A DNA stretch of 12,573 bases from JAUXFK01 sp034189035 (GCA_034189035.1 JAXHVA010000113.1:1-12573); one strand, 5' to 3'; counted from the first letter of the stretch, positions 1 to 7,963 are shown. Program-made: numbers and translations. Notes: generated by a model from the letters alone, not told the origin.

Positions 1-135
1 GCCAAAAGGTAGGGGAAGACGAAAGTCGGGAGCGTTGAGGGGTGAAACGTGAGATCGTGAGGGGATTGAGGGAGAGCTGAATTGTTGAGAGTGAGAACGT
101 AGGAAAGTACGAATATGTGAACATTAGACGTGGAA
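1..135. repeat. Purine-rich GTGAG-type low-complexity spacer
   Basis: No gene is seen here. The plus strand is strongly purine-biased up to about 130 and reuses short degenerate units such as GTGAG, GAACGT, ACGTGAG and GTTGAG (for example around 47-63 and 84-105). This looks like a decayed short-unit intergenic repeat downstream of the toxin gene. I see no terminator with a U-tract for the minus-strand toxin-antitoxin operon. Confidence 0.4.
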
Positions 136-543
136 CTAAACCCATATGATTTTAGCAAGATGCTCAACTTTTTTGAAATCAGGGTCACCTGTTACAATTA
201 CTGCATTTTGCTCAACAGCAGAAGCTAAAACAAAACTATCTGCATACGAAATAGAATAGTCTGCTTTATATTCTGCTGATTTAAAGACCAAGTTATTAGG
301 AACAGGCAGGATTATAAAGTTTAGTCTTTCAATATGAGCTAATACTTTTATTTTACTTTGCTCACCAAATTTCCTTTTTGTACAGTAAATAATCTCTCCA
401 AGATTAATGACATTCAGGTATTTGAGCAGAGCATTTTTTCTTATGATTTTCAGTAAGTCTACAACTTTCTCATATCCTCCCTCTTTCTGAAAGAATTTGA
501 GTAAAGCGTGGCTGTCGAAGATGTATTTTTCGTCTGATTTCAT
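136..543 (-). CDS. vapC: PIN-domain toxin, VapC-type ribonuclease
   Basis: The 135-residue protein has the length and acidic-residue pattern of a single PIN domain. D10 lies in the first strand (IFDSHALL), E50 in the NLGEI helix, D102 in YADSFVLASA and D120/D122 in TGDPDF. These are the positions that bind Mg2+ in VapC-family ribonucleases, which typically cut tRNA or rRNA when freed from antitoxin. No active-site residue appears lost, so the toxin is probably functional. The start ATG (543-541) overlaps the antitoxin stop as ATGA, indicating translational coupling and co-regulation with the upstream gene. The RNA target cannot be read from sequence. The location next to a repeat-like region and a polysaccharide operon is typical of toxin-antitoxin modules in accessory DNA. 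Confidence 0.88.
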   Translation of the reverse strand: MKSDEKYIFDSHALLKFFQKEGGYEKVVDLLKIIRKNALLKYLNVINLGEIIYCTKRKFGEQSKIKVLAHIERLNFIILPVPNNLVFKSAEYKADYSISYADSFVLASAVEQNAVIVTGDPDFKKVEHLAKIIWV

Positions 544-770
544 TTCAAAAAGCCTTCTTTTCGCTCTTTTAATAAATACTCAGAAAGGGAAGGTTCTGGA
601 GGTAATGATCCACATGCTGCTCCAATTGGATCTTCTACTGGAGGTATGATATAGAGTATTCCGCCATATTCGATGAGATGCAATTCAGAGCCAGGTTTAA
701 TGTTGTACTTCTTTCTAATTTTTGCAGGAATAACAATTTGCCCTTTAGATAGTGTCCTAACTGTAGTCAT
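540..770 (-). CDS. vapB: AbrB/SpoVT-fold antitoxin of the VapBC-type module
   Basis: This 76-residue protein begins with a swapped-hairpin AbrB/MazE DNA-binding domain (about residues 3-46). It carries the family signature LSKGQIVIPAKIRKKY followed by IKPGSEL and a hydrophobic strand. The C-terminal tail (about 47-76, PSLSEYLLKERKEG) resembles the extended helix with which VapB antitoxins wrap and inhibit the PIN toxin. It is the first gene of a minus-strand operon: a strong ribosome binding site (AGGAGG, 781-786) sits ten bases before the ATG, and the stop overlaps the toxin start. By family precedent the antitoxin, alone or with toxin, represses its own promoter; an inverted repeat lies inside the -35/-10 spacer. 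Confidence 0.88.
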   Translation of the reverse strand: MTTVRTLSKGQIVIPAKIRKKYNIKPGSELHLIEYGGILYIIPPVEDPIGAACGSLPPEPSLSEYLLKERKEGFLK

Positions 771-813
771 TTATGTTAAACCTCCTTTTAAAAAGTTTTA
801 CATTTCGAAAATT

Positions 814-842
814 AGTATAATTAATAAAAATTTTATTGTCAA
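814..842 (-). promoter_or_regulatory. Sigma-70-type promoter of the toxin-antitoxin operon with inverted repeat in the spacer
   Basis: Read on the minus strand, a perfect -35 TTGACA (842-837) and a -10 TATACT (819-814) are separated by exactly 17 bases. The spacer contains a 7-bp inverted repeat, AATAAAA/TTTTATT around base 830, a reasonable operator candidate for the AbrB-fold antitoxin. The predicted transcript start is near 807, about 35 bases before the antitoxin ATG. Confidence 0.75.
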
Positions 843-882
843 TATAGAAATGGAATTATACCTTAAAACATTGAATTCGGAA

Positions 883-917
883 GGGATGAGGGACAAAAGG
901 GATGAGTGGGAGAGGGG
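883..917 (+). other. G-rich tract with potential G-quadruplex pattern
   Basis: Five runs of at least three G (883-885, 890-892, 899-901, 908-910, 914-917) are separated by loops of 4, 6, 6 and 3 bases, which satisfies the usual G3+N1-7 quadruplex pattern in otherwise AT-rich DNA. The octamer GGGATGAG occurs twice. It may equally be a remnant of the purine-rich repeat type seen at the left edge. Confidence 0.35.
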
Positions 918-1147
918 CACATTAAAAGTGTATCACCCTGTTCGATGCAAGTCTAATCCATACCCATACCCCTGTCTTGTCAAATGAGAAGCAGTCTTTC
1001 AATATAAGACAAAATGACTTTTTTTCAGCCGGTTAAAACTTTTTTATCTGTTTAAAAACTTCGAATTTTACGATAAATTATACACCCTATAAGAATCTTA
1101 ATAAAAACATCCCTCTTTAGCGATCATTTATAATCAAGCGGAATTTA

Positions 1148-1176
1148 TGGTATGATTTTTGCTTTATATAAAGCAA
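1148..1176 (+). promoter_or_regulatory. Sigma-54-like promoter element overlapping an 18-base perfect palindrome
   Basis: Bases 1148-1163 read TGGTATGATTTTTGCT. GG and GC are separated by exactly ten bases, and 10 of the 12 informative positions match the RpoN consensus TGGCACG-N4-TTGCW. The -12 half is embedded in a perfect palindrome, TTGCTTTATATAAAGCAA (1159-1176). The predicted start near 1175 would leave a leader of over 400 bases before the first polysaccharide gene. RpoN control of exopolysaccharide operons is known in several lineages, but no enhancer-binding regulator is visible here, so this may be a chance match in AT-rich DNA. Confidence 0.4.
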
Positions 1177-1209
1177 CGTTTTAGTAAAATTTAATTTTGC
1201 TATCAGCTC

Positions 1210-1236
1210 AAGCTATTTTTATTGAAAACATAGCTT
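1210..1236 (+). other. Hairpin in polysaccharide operon upstream region
   Basis: AAGCTATTTTT (1210-1220) pairs with AAAA-C-ATAGCTT (1225-1236), forming an 11-bp stem with a single bulged C and the four-base loop ATTG. There is no downstream U-run, so it is not a canonical intrinsic terminator. It lies between the sigma-54-like element and the sigma-70-like promoter. Confidence 0.35.
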
Positions 1237-1305
1237 TCTTCACATAAATGTTCTCGTCTAATCCTGTCAGAAAATAATTTTTGTCTCAAAAGCGAAATGT
1301 TTCGA

Positions 1306-1334
1306 TTGACATAGAGAGACATTGGATGTATATA
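1306..1334 (+). promoter_or_regulatory. Sigma-70-type promoter facing the polysaccharide operon
   Basis: A perfect -35 TTGACA (1306-1311) and a -10 TATATA (1329-1334) are separated by 17 bases. Transcription would start near 1341, giving a leader of about 260 bases before the ATG at 1603. It is the best plus-strand promoter candidate in the region. An imperfect inverted repeat (CGAAA-TG-TTTCG, 1293-1304) directly precedes the -35. Confidence 0.5.
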
Positions 1335-1602
1335 AAGATATTCCATACAGTAAAATATAACCCTTCACCCAATATCACTTCAACTATAAAAAACGTACAA
1401 CTCATATCTGTAAAAACGAAATAGTTATTGAGTCTCCTCAATAAAAAGCTGATAAAAACTTGACTTTTTCAGTGAAATTAAATTAAGTTGATAGTACTCA
1501 TGAAATAGTGGTTTTTCTTTAGGATTGCTAAAAAACAGGCCTCTTTTACTAAGCTAGTTCAGAAGTCACTAAAAACAATATCCAGTATAAGGGTATAGCT
1601 GA

Positions 1603-2595
1603 ATGAATTTTGCCTTATTCTTTATACCGTTTTCTCTATCTCTGCTCTTTACACCATTTTCAATAAAGCTTGCAAAAACTTGGCATGTAATGGATACGCC
1701 AAGTCAGGTAAAGATCCAAAAAGAGCCTACCCCAAGGATGGGTGGAATTGCGATTTTTTTAGGTGCTTTTCTAACCTGCCTATTCTATATCCTTAATTCA
1801 TATATAACTGCTCAATTAGCTGCAGCTTTAGCAGGCTCTGTTATAATCTTTTCAATAGGTTTAATAGATGACTTATTTGATATCAAACCTCTTCTCAAAT
1901 TATCCGGTCAGTTTCTAGCGGCTTTGATTCCTCTAACATTCGGCTTTATAATAGATATCCCCACATTGGGATGGGCAACTGTCCTTTTAACCCTTTTTAT
2001 TATCATTGGATCCTCCAATGCATTAAATCTGATAGATGGACTAGACGGATTGGCTTCCGGAGTGTCTGTTCTAGCAGCTTCCTTCTTCTTTTACATTTCC
2101 TTTGTTCATAATGCCACTATTGCGATTGCGCTATCATTAATTGTCATTGGAAGTGCGCTGGGCTTTTTAAAATACAATATACATAAAGCAAAGACTTTTA
2201 TGGGAGATTCTGGAAGCCTGTTTCTCGGTTATTTACTTGCAATACTGGCAATTATTTGCATTAATGAGCATCAGAATAAACTCTCATCCTTTATAGGGGT
2301 CATCTTAATCCTTGGGCTACTGATATTTGATACATCTTTGAGTATTACCCGCCGTTATATGCAAAAAAAGCCGCTCTTTAACGCTGATCTCGATCATTTT
2401 TACAACCAATTGATGATCAAATATCACCTTTCCCACAAAAACACTGTAATTATATGTTGGATTTTTTGTTTTTTATTTGGTATTTTAGGGATAATTTCCT
2501 ATTTCGCAAATGCTTTGATAAGTATAGTTATCTTGTTTTTTACAATAGGAGTGTGCATAATATGTACATTTAAACTCAGGTTTTTAAAGGAATGA
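1603..2595 (+). CDS. WecA/TagO-like undecaprenyl-phosphate sugar-1-phosphate transferase
   Basis: This 330-residue polytopic membrane protein belongs to the MraY/WecA glycosyltransferase family 4. The family transfers a (usually GlcNAc-) 1-phosphate from a UDP-sugar to undecaprenyl phosphate at the cytoplasmic membrane, starting a lipid-linked glycan. Visible motifs are RMGG (45-48), the DDLFD metal/catalytic motif (89-93), NLIDGLDGL (142-150) and FMGDSGS (199-205), with about ten hydrophobic segments. The usual HIHH loop is replaced by DHFYNQL (264-270), a variant also seen in some relatives, so sugar specificity is uncertain. The length is typical and nothing seems missing. The ATG at 1603 has only a weak purine-rich upstream sequence. 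It is the first gene of the operon; the next gene begins 4 bases after its stop, fitting a role in priming synthesis of the polymer handled by the downstream genes. Confidence 0.88.
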   Translation: MNFALFFIPFSLSLLFTPFSIKLAKTWHVMDTPSQVKIQKEPTPRMGGIAIFLGAFLTCLFYILNSYITAQLAAALAGSVIIFSIGLIDDLFDIKPLLKLSGQFLAALIPLTFGFIIDIPTLGWATVLLTLFIIIGSSNALNLIDGLDGLASGVSVLAASFFFYISFVHNATIAIALSLIVIGSALGFLKYNIHKAKTFMGDSGSLFLGYLLAILAIICINEHQNKLSSFIGVILILGLLIFDTSLSITRRYMQKKPLFNADLDHFYNQLMIKYHLSHKNTVIICWIFCFLFGILGIISYFANALISIVILFFTIGVCIICTFKLRFLKE

Positions 2596-2599
2596 GAAC

Positions 2600-4483
2600 A
2601 TGACAGAACACCCCTTAGTCAAAAATATTCTTCAAAAGCCTACTTTAGTGAGAACCCTCTTTTTTCTAACTTCGGATGCACTGATATTCATATTAGCCAT
2701 TTGTATATCTTTTTTACTCCGTTTTGATTTTGCCATACCAAAGGCCTATATATTTCAATTATATCTATGTATCCCACTATTTATAACCATAAAGTTATCT
2801 ATTTTGGCTTTCTTTCAAGTCTACCGCTTTAACTGGGCATATATCGGTCTTTATGAACTTACAAAAATATTTAAGGCACAAACCTTAAGTTCTATAATTC
2901 TCAGTTCTCTTATCCTGGCCATCTCTTATGAAGAAATTTTTCATGGCTTTCCCCGATCCATTCTTTTAATCGATTATTCTCTATCCCTTATTCTAATTGG
3001 TGGGTTAAGGATTTCGAAGCGGGTTTATATGCAAAACGGTAACTACTCAAATATCGGGAAGAAGAACACATTGATTATCGGGGCAGGAAATGCAGGTGAA
3101 CAGATTGTGAGGGACATGAAGAGGGTCAAAGAATCTCCCTATCTTCCCGTCGCATTTATAGATGACGATCCATCCAAAAAAAAGGCCTCAATTCATAGTG
3201 TTGAAGTAATGGGCAAAAGAGCCCATATTCCTTCTGTATCAAAGAAGTTAAATGTTGAAATGGCAGTAATCGCAATGCCATCCGTCCCATCGAGAGAGAT
3301 CAGGGATATTGTCTCTTACATTCGCAAAGCAGGAATTGATGATATTCATATTATTCCTAGTACCAAAGATATTATTACGAGAAATATCAACATCTTTGAT
3401 ATTAAGAAGATTGACTTGGAGGATTTACTCGGACGAGAGCCCATAAAGATTGAATATACGAAGGTAGGAATGGACATAAAAGGTAAGGAGGTCCTTATTA
3501 CAGGTGCAGGAGGGTCTATTGGTTCTGAACTGGCAAGACAGATATCGAGGTTTAACCCACGCCTTCTCATCCTTTTAGACATCGATGAAACCGCTCTATT
3601 TCATATACAAAGAGAGACTAAAAATCATTATCCTCTTCTTTCGATTCACCCTGTTTTAGGAGATATACTCGATAAAGAGAAGATGGAAGCAGTCTTCAAT
3701 AATTTTAAACCACAGATCGTATTCCATGCGGCGGCGTACAAACATGTACCTATATTAGAAGATTTTCCGGAAGAGGCCTTTAAGGTCAATATTATGGGGA
3801 CAAGGATACTCAGTGAGCTTTCATACAAGAAGGGAGTAAAGAAGTTTGTCTTCATCTCGACGGACAAGGCCGTTAATCCAACCAGTATTATGGGGAAGAG
3901 CAAGAGAGTAGCAGAGATGGTAGTATCAAGCCTCAACCACCAACAAAAAACCCAATTTTTAGCTGTGCGATTCGGAAATGTATTGGGAAGTAGAGGAAGT
4001 GTTATCCCTCTTTTCCAGGAGCAGATTGAAAAAGGTGGGCCCGTAACCATCACTCATCCGGATATGAAGCGTTATTTTATGACAATACCTGAGGCGGTTC
4101 TCTTAGTCCTGCAAGCAGGAACTATGGGAAAGGGAGGAGATCTCTTCCTGCTTGATATGGGTGAACAGATAAAGGTATATGATGTGGCCTGTGAGTTGAT
4201 AAGACTTTCTGGCCTGGAACCAGAAAAAGATATCCCTATCGTTTATACCGGAATACGACCAGGAGAAAAGTTTACTGAGGAACTCTTAGCCACTGATGAA
4301 GAGATTGAGCATACAGGCCATCCAAAGATATTTAAGATTAAGACAAAAGAGTTCTATTCAAAGGGTGACCTCTATCAGAAGATCGAAGATTTGAAGAGGT
4401 CTGTACAACTCCAGGATACCCCAGCTATTATTCGTACTTTCCACAACCTTACCCCTGCCAATCTTGATATCTCGCCGGATTGA
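2600..4483 (+). CDS. Membrane-bound nucleotide-sugar 4,6-dehydratase, CapD/PglF/FlaA1-like
   Basis: The 627-residue protein has the full architecture of long CapD/PglF/WbpM-type enzymes. Four N-terminal membrane helices (about 20-140) precede a CoA-binding-like Rossmann domain with GAGNAGEQ (161-168). A second, catalytic extended-SDR Rossmann domain starts at TGAGGSIGSE (301-310). The catalytic segment contains STDKAVNPT (420-428) and then M431 and K435. A Met in place of the usual SDR Tyr is the known feature of PglF-type UDP-GlcNAc 4,6-dehydratases, which rely on the Thr-Asp-Lys triad (here 421-423). HAAAYKHVP (376-384) and RPGEKFTEEL near the C-terminus are also conserved. The product would be a UDP-4-keto-6-deoxy sugar, precursor of amino-deoxy sugars such as bacillosamine or FucNAc-type residues. 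AAGGA, eight bases before the ATG, is a good ribosome binding site. Confidence 0.9.
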   Translation: MTEHPLVKNILQKPTLVRTLFFLTSDALIFILAICISFLLRFDFAIPKAYIFQLYLCIPLFITIKLSILAFFQVYRFNWAYIGLYELTKIFKAQTLSSIILSSLILAISYEEIFHGFPRSILLIDYSLSLILIGGLRISKRVYMQNGNYSNIGKKNTLIIGAGNAGEQIVRDMKRVKESPYLPVAFIDDDPSKKKASIHSVEVMGKRAHIPSVSKKLNVEMAVIAMPSVPSREIRDIVSYIRKAGIDDIHIIPSTKDIITRNINIFDIKKIDLEDLLGREPIKIEYTKVGMDIKGKEVLITGAGGSIGSELARQISRFNPRLLILLDIDETALFHIQRETKNHYPLLSIHPVLGDILDKEKMEAVFNNFKPQIVFHAAAYKHVPILEDFPEEAFKVNIMGTRILSELSYKKGVKKFVFISTDKAVNPTSIMGKSKRVAEMVVSSLNHQQKTQFLAVRFGNVLGSRGSVIPLFQEQIEKGGPVTITHPDMKRYFMTIPEAVLLVLQAGTMGKGGDLFLLDMGEQIKVYDVACELIRLSGLEPEKDIPIVYTGIRPGEKFTEELLATDEEIEHTGHPKIFKIKTKEFYSKGDLYQKIEDLKRSVQLQDTPAIIRTFHNLTPANLDISPD

Positions 4484-4532
4484 TTTCAAAGTTTAGAAAT
4501 AAACAAAAAAGAGAAGCTGGAGTATATATAAA

Positions 4533-6017
4533 ATGACAATAACATCTCAGCCTTTTGACAGGAATATAGAAGGAGGTCTGTGCTTTATTATTTTTTTTTC
4601 ACCCTTTGCCTTTGGGTCAACCCAGGTATGGGCGTATACCATAATTGAGCTCGTTAGTATCTGTTTAATCACAATCTGGTTTATCCAACGGATATTCAAG
4701 AAGAAGAAAGACAAATGGAACAAATCGAAGAGCTATCCTCTAATACTCATTCCAATATCCCTATTTATCTTTCTTATCCTGTTCCAGTTGCTCCCCGTGC
4801 CCCCTCAATTCATACAACACATCTCACCCAATACCTATAAATTATATGCGCAGACCCTCCCAGACTGGCCTGTTTTAAAGGATTCGAGATCAACTCCCCT
4901 TGAACTGACAACTCTCAAAAGAAGATCGTTATCTATCCATAGTCGTGCCACATCGATTGAGCTCATTAAGATACTGACATACATCGGGATATTCTTTTTA
5001 GTAATCACGACCATAAAGACCAGGCAACAGATAAAGAGAATTGTCATTATGATAATTATAACCGGGTTTTTATTGTCCCTCTTTGGAATCTTCCAGTATT
5101 TTACCTGGAATGGAAAGATTTACTGGTTTAATGAACTCACCCATGGGGGAACACCTTTCGGTCCTTATGTAAATAAAAATCACTTTGCGGGTTATATGGT
5201 AATGGTTATTCCATTGGCGATTGGCTTTCTCATCTCACCTTCCCGGATAGACAACTTCGAGTTTGGAAGATCCCGTTATTACCTTACCGACTTCGAGTCT
5301 CAAATCTCTAGGAATATACTCCTTGTATTTATGGTAATTATCATGATTGCAGCCTTGTTTCTCACCTTGTCCCGTGGTGGGATCATGAGTTTTTTGTTGT
5401 CTATGGTTTTTTTAACGAGCTTATCATTATCCTCACGCAGATCAAAGAAAAAAGGCACTTTGTTTCTCATCATCATATTTACTTTTTCTTCCCTTTTTCT
5501 GATCTGGTTAGGTATAGACCCGATTATAGATAGACTATCAACATTAAAAAATACTGATAAAATTGGCCATCAAAGGCTATCGGTTTACAGGGACACAACC
5601 CAAATAATTGGAGATTTTCCGCTTCTTGGCACAGGTCTAGGGACTTTTAAAGACATATATCCTTCATACAGGACAACAGAATCCACATTAACATTCAACC
5701 ATGCCCACAATGATTATCTGGAAATCTTATCCGATACGGGTCTTTTAGGAGGGATCTTGATTATTGGAGCGTTGTTGGTAATTCTCGTTATTATCACAAA
5801 ACGATTGGCAAACAGGAGAAACCCTTTTGTAGTAAGCATAACCCTGGGTGGGATAACGGGCATTGTGGCCATGTTATTTCACAGTATAGCGGACTTCAAT
5901 ATGCACATTCCAGCCAATGCAACTATGTTTTGTATAATACTTGCACTGACTCTCACTGTTGTAGAAATGAAAACAATTCGAAAAAGAAAAAGTAAAAAAC
6001 AACATTTCAAAAGATAA
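4533..6017 (+). CDS. O-antigen polymerase/ligase-like membrane protein (Wzy_C family)
   Basis: This 494-residue protein is dominated by hydrophobic segments (about 12 helices), with a basic cytoplasmic stretch near 54-66 and a less hydrophobic insert at about 90-140. GTPFGPYVNKNHFAGY (206-221), LTLSRGG (277-283), RDTTQIIGDFPLLGTGLGTF (353-372) and the large-loop motif HAHNDYLEILSDTG (390-403) are hallmarks of the O-antigen ligase/Wzy_C superfamily. These enzymes polymerise or transfer undecaprenyl-diphosphate-linked glycans on the outer face of the inner membrane. Sequence does not distinguish polymerase from lipid-A ligase or protein glycosyltransferase, although context with a priming enzyme and a dehydratase favours exopolysaccharide polymerisation. 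The preceding gap is 49 bases; GGAG about 11 bases before the ATG is an acceptable ribosome binding site. Confidence 0.85.
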   Translation: MTITSQPFDRNIEGGLCFIIFFSPFAFGSTQVWAYTIIELVSICLITIWFIQRIFKKKKDKWNKSKSYPLILIPISLFIFLILFQLLPVPPQFIQHISPNTYKLYAQTLPDWPVLKDSRSTPLELTTLKRRSLSIHSRATSIELIKILTYIGIFFLVITTIKTRQQIKRIVIMIIITGFLLSLFGIFQYFTWNGKIYWFNELTHGGTPFGPYVNKNHFAGYMVMVIPLAIGFLISPSRIDNFEFGRSRYYLTDFESQISRNILLVFMVIIMIAALFLTLSRGGIMSFLLSMVFLTSLSLSSRRSKKKGTLFLIIIFTFSSLFLIWLGIDPIIDRLSTLKNTDKIGHQRLSVYRDTTQIIGDFPLLGTGLGTFKDIYPSYRTTESTLTFNHAHNDYLEILSDTGLLGGILIIGALLVILVIITKRLANRRNPFVVSITLGGITGIVAMLFHSIADFNMHIPANATMFCIILALTLTVVEMKTIRKRKSKKQHFKR

Positions 6018-6046
6018 ACTGTTTATAAAAAAGGAACTCCTATACA

Positions 6047-7963
6047 ATGAATCCCACTCTTAAAAAAGGATTGATTAGTATAGTCATTGGTCTGTTAATC
6101 CTACATCCTTCCCCTTTATGGGAAATGTTCCCCAATCTTATACCTAATCCAGACTTCAAAGAAGGCTCAAATGGCGATCATAACCCTTACTTTTGGGAAA
6201 AAGAGGTAGGACACGGAGGGCTTTTGGGGGTCGGTAAGTCAGGGGTAAAAGGAGAAAATGCGATATTTATAAAAGGGAAAGGGACCTGGCGATGTACTAT
6301 AAAAGGCATTGTACCAGATAGGTATTATCTCTTCTCTATATGGGTAAAAAGAGATGGCTTTATGGATGGTGAATATCCACAGATCAATATGTTTGATAGA
6401 ACCTTCCGTTTGAACGAGCTCTTCTGCCAGGGAGGGTGGGTTAATTTGAGCTGGCTGATTCAATCCAAAGAACAAAGGCATACCACCATCTCTCTTCAAA
6501 GTCCAGGCATGAGTCACAAGCTCTGGTTCGACAGCCTTTACATGACAGAGTTAAAGATACTCCCCATATCTCCTACCAAAGGAAAGACAATTAAAAAAGG
6601 AAGACCTGCCATCAACTGGCTACTTCCCGAGAATCATATGGTCCTCTCTGTCCAGGTTCAACTCTCTCAGGATAAGGACTTCAATAACACCCTTGTCTTT
6701 GAAAATTCTAGTCCACAGGGGAATCTCTATAGGGTAAAAGAGAAGCTAAGAGATGGAAAATGGTATTGGAGAGTCTCTGTTTATAAGAATAGGAAGGAGA
6801 TAGACGTCTCAGATCGTCACGATTTCCTGGTAAAAGATTCTAAAGATAAAACCGATAGTGAACTGATAGAAAAGGTCAAAAAGAGTATAGATTTATCGAA
6901 GAGAAACCTCCATGCAGATTTCTTTCCAATCGGCATCTATGGAGTGGGAGTTGAAGACATCCCTGATCTTAAAGAAGCTGGTTTTAATAGTATTCAGACC
7001 TACGTGTCAGATATTGATTACTTACGGTTATTTATCAATAAGGCCGAAAGATGCCAGGTAAAGGCAATGATTAAGATCCCTAATGAGGCATGGAAGACGG
7101 ATTTAAGCGCCTTCTTTTTTCGGGTGAGACATTCAAAGGGAATACTCTCCTGGTATCTGGAAGATGAACCGGAAGGGAGGGGAATTCCCCCTAGTTATAT
7201 ATGGAGGCTAAATAACTATATTCACAAAATGGATCCCACCCATCCAACCAGCCTGGTCCTTGTGAGATCTAAAAAGGCATATGACTATGGAGACGGGGTG
7301 GACATACTCATGGTCGATCCATACCCAATACCCAGTATGCCGATCACCTGGCTCTCTGACAGCATCGATGAAGCAAGAAAGGCTGTATTCAATGAAAAGC
7401 CGATCTGGGCTGTAATACAGGCCTTTGATTGGTCGGCTTATCCAGTACAAGGGGATAAGCGGGAATGGGGAAGAAACCCGACCTTTGAAGAAGAGAGATG
7501 CCTTACTTATCTTGCTGTTGTTCATGGCGTAAAAGGAATATTCTATTATACCTTTAAAGGAGGGAATTATAGCATAAAGGATTATCCTGACCACTGGAAC
7601 GACATAAAGAAAATTGTCTGGGAATTGAATCGAATATATCCATTGCTTCTCGCTCCTGCTATAGATCATAATCTAGAGATTCAGATTGAGCCAAGTCGAT
7701 CACATCCTCAAAGGCTGACAGGCATTCATTACTCTATTCGGAAAGTAGATAATAGACATTTAAAAAAGCATGGATCAAAGATGAAAGAGGGGACATATCT
7801 CATCGCGGTAAATGTTACAGATAAGCCACTTCAAATGAGAATGCATGGTACTTTTCTTAACGAAATGGCTGACGTTGTATTTGAAAACAGGAAGATTAAG
7901 ACACAAGAAAGAAGCCTTACCGACTCATTTGCACCTTATGAGGTTCATATATATGGAATATAG
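6047..7963 (+). CDS. Exported glycoside-hydrolase-like TIM-barrel protein with N-terminal carbohydrate-binding-like domain
   Basis: The 638-residue protein starts with a short basic/hydrophobic segment (about 5-22) that could be a signal peptide or membrane anchor. A CBM4/9-like jelly roll follows (about 30-170; the opening LIPNPDFKEG and closing LWFDSLYM are typical). Next is a fibronectin-III-like segment (about 172-262, ending WYWRVSVYKN...DFLV). Then comes a (beta/alpha)8-like region (about 290-540) opening with FFPIGIYGVG. WYLEDEPE (369-376) offers acid/base candidates E372 and E374; MVDPYP (422-427) and IQAFDWS (457-463) resemble other barrel strand ends. A small C-terminal beta domain ends in SFAPYEVHIYGI, as in many glycosidases. 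I cannot assign a CAZy family or substrate. The likely job is trimming or degrading the polymer made by this operon. AAGGA precedes the ATG by about 11 bases; the following gene overlaps its end. Confidence 0.7.
   Translation: MNPTLKKGLISIVIGLLILHPSPLWEMFPNLIPNPDFKEGSNGDHNPYFWEKEVGHGGLLGVGKSGVKGENAIFIKGKGTWRCTIKGIVPDRYYLFSIWVKRDGFMDGEYPQINMFDRTFRLNELFCQGGWVNLSWLIQSKEQRHTTISLQSPGMSHKLWFDSLYMTELKILPISPTKGKTIKKGRPAINWLLPENHMVLSVQVQLSQDKDFNNTLVFENSSPQGNLYRVKEKLRDGKWYWRVSVYKNRKEIDVSDRHDFLVKDSKDKTDSELIEKVKKSIDLSKRNLHADFFPIGIYGVGVEDIPDLKEAGFNSIQTYVSDIDYLRLFINKAERCQVKAMIKIPNEAWKTDLSAFFFRVRHSKGILSWYLEDEPEGRGIPPSYIWRLNNYIHKMDPTHPTSLVLVRSKKAYDYGDGVDILMVDPYPIPSMPITWLSDSIDEARKAVFNEKPIWAVIQAFDWSAYPVQGDKREWGRNPTFEEERCLTYLAVVHGVKGIFYYTFKGGNYSIKDYPDHWNDIKKIVWELNRIYPLLLAPAIDHNLEIQIEPSRSHPQRLTGIHYSIRKVDNRHLKKHGSKMKEGTYLIAVNVTDKPLQMRMHGTFLNEMADVVFENRKIKTQERSLTDSFAPYEVHIYGI

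Larger units (their letters stand above)
771..1602. other. Long intergenic region without a convincing gene
   Basis: This 832-base stretch lies between divergently transcribed units (toxin-antitoxin operon to the left, polysaccharide operon to the right). Open frames here are short, AT-driven and lack good ribosome binding sites. What it does hold is listed separately: the toxin-antitoxin promoter, a G-rich tract near 883-917, a sigma-54-like element with an 18-base palindrome near 1148-1176, a hairpin at 1210-1236 and a sigma-70-like promoter at 1306-1334. An unrecognised small RNA between about 1150 and 1600 cannot be excluded. Confidence 0.6.

Noticed and set aside
1..135. Possible CRISPR or tandem-repeat array in the purine-rich left edge
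   Set aside because: Units are short, degenerate and irregularly spaced; no repeat-spacer structure.
673..987. 104-codon plus-strand frame over the antitoxin and its promoter
   Set aside because: It is antisense to the recognisable AbrB-fold gene, continues into repeat-like DNA, and its translation has no domain character.
3346..4053. Two minus-strand frames inside the dehydratase gene
   Set aside because: They are shadows of a strongly conserved CapD/PglF coding region, and their translations match no family I recognise.
7208..7669. 153-codon minus-strand frame inside the hydrolase-like gene
   Set aside because: Antisense shadow; the plus-strand frame carries coherent domains and motifs.
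7845..7952. Longer start for the TPR-like protein
   Set aside because: The extension lies entirely inside the upstream gene, whereas the ATG at 7953 has a well placed GAGG and directly precedes the membrane helix.
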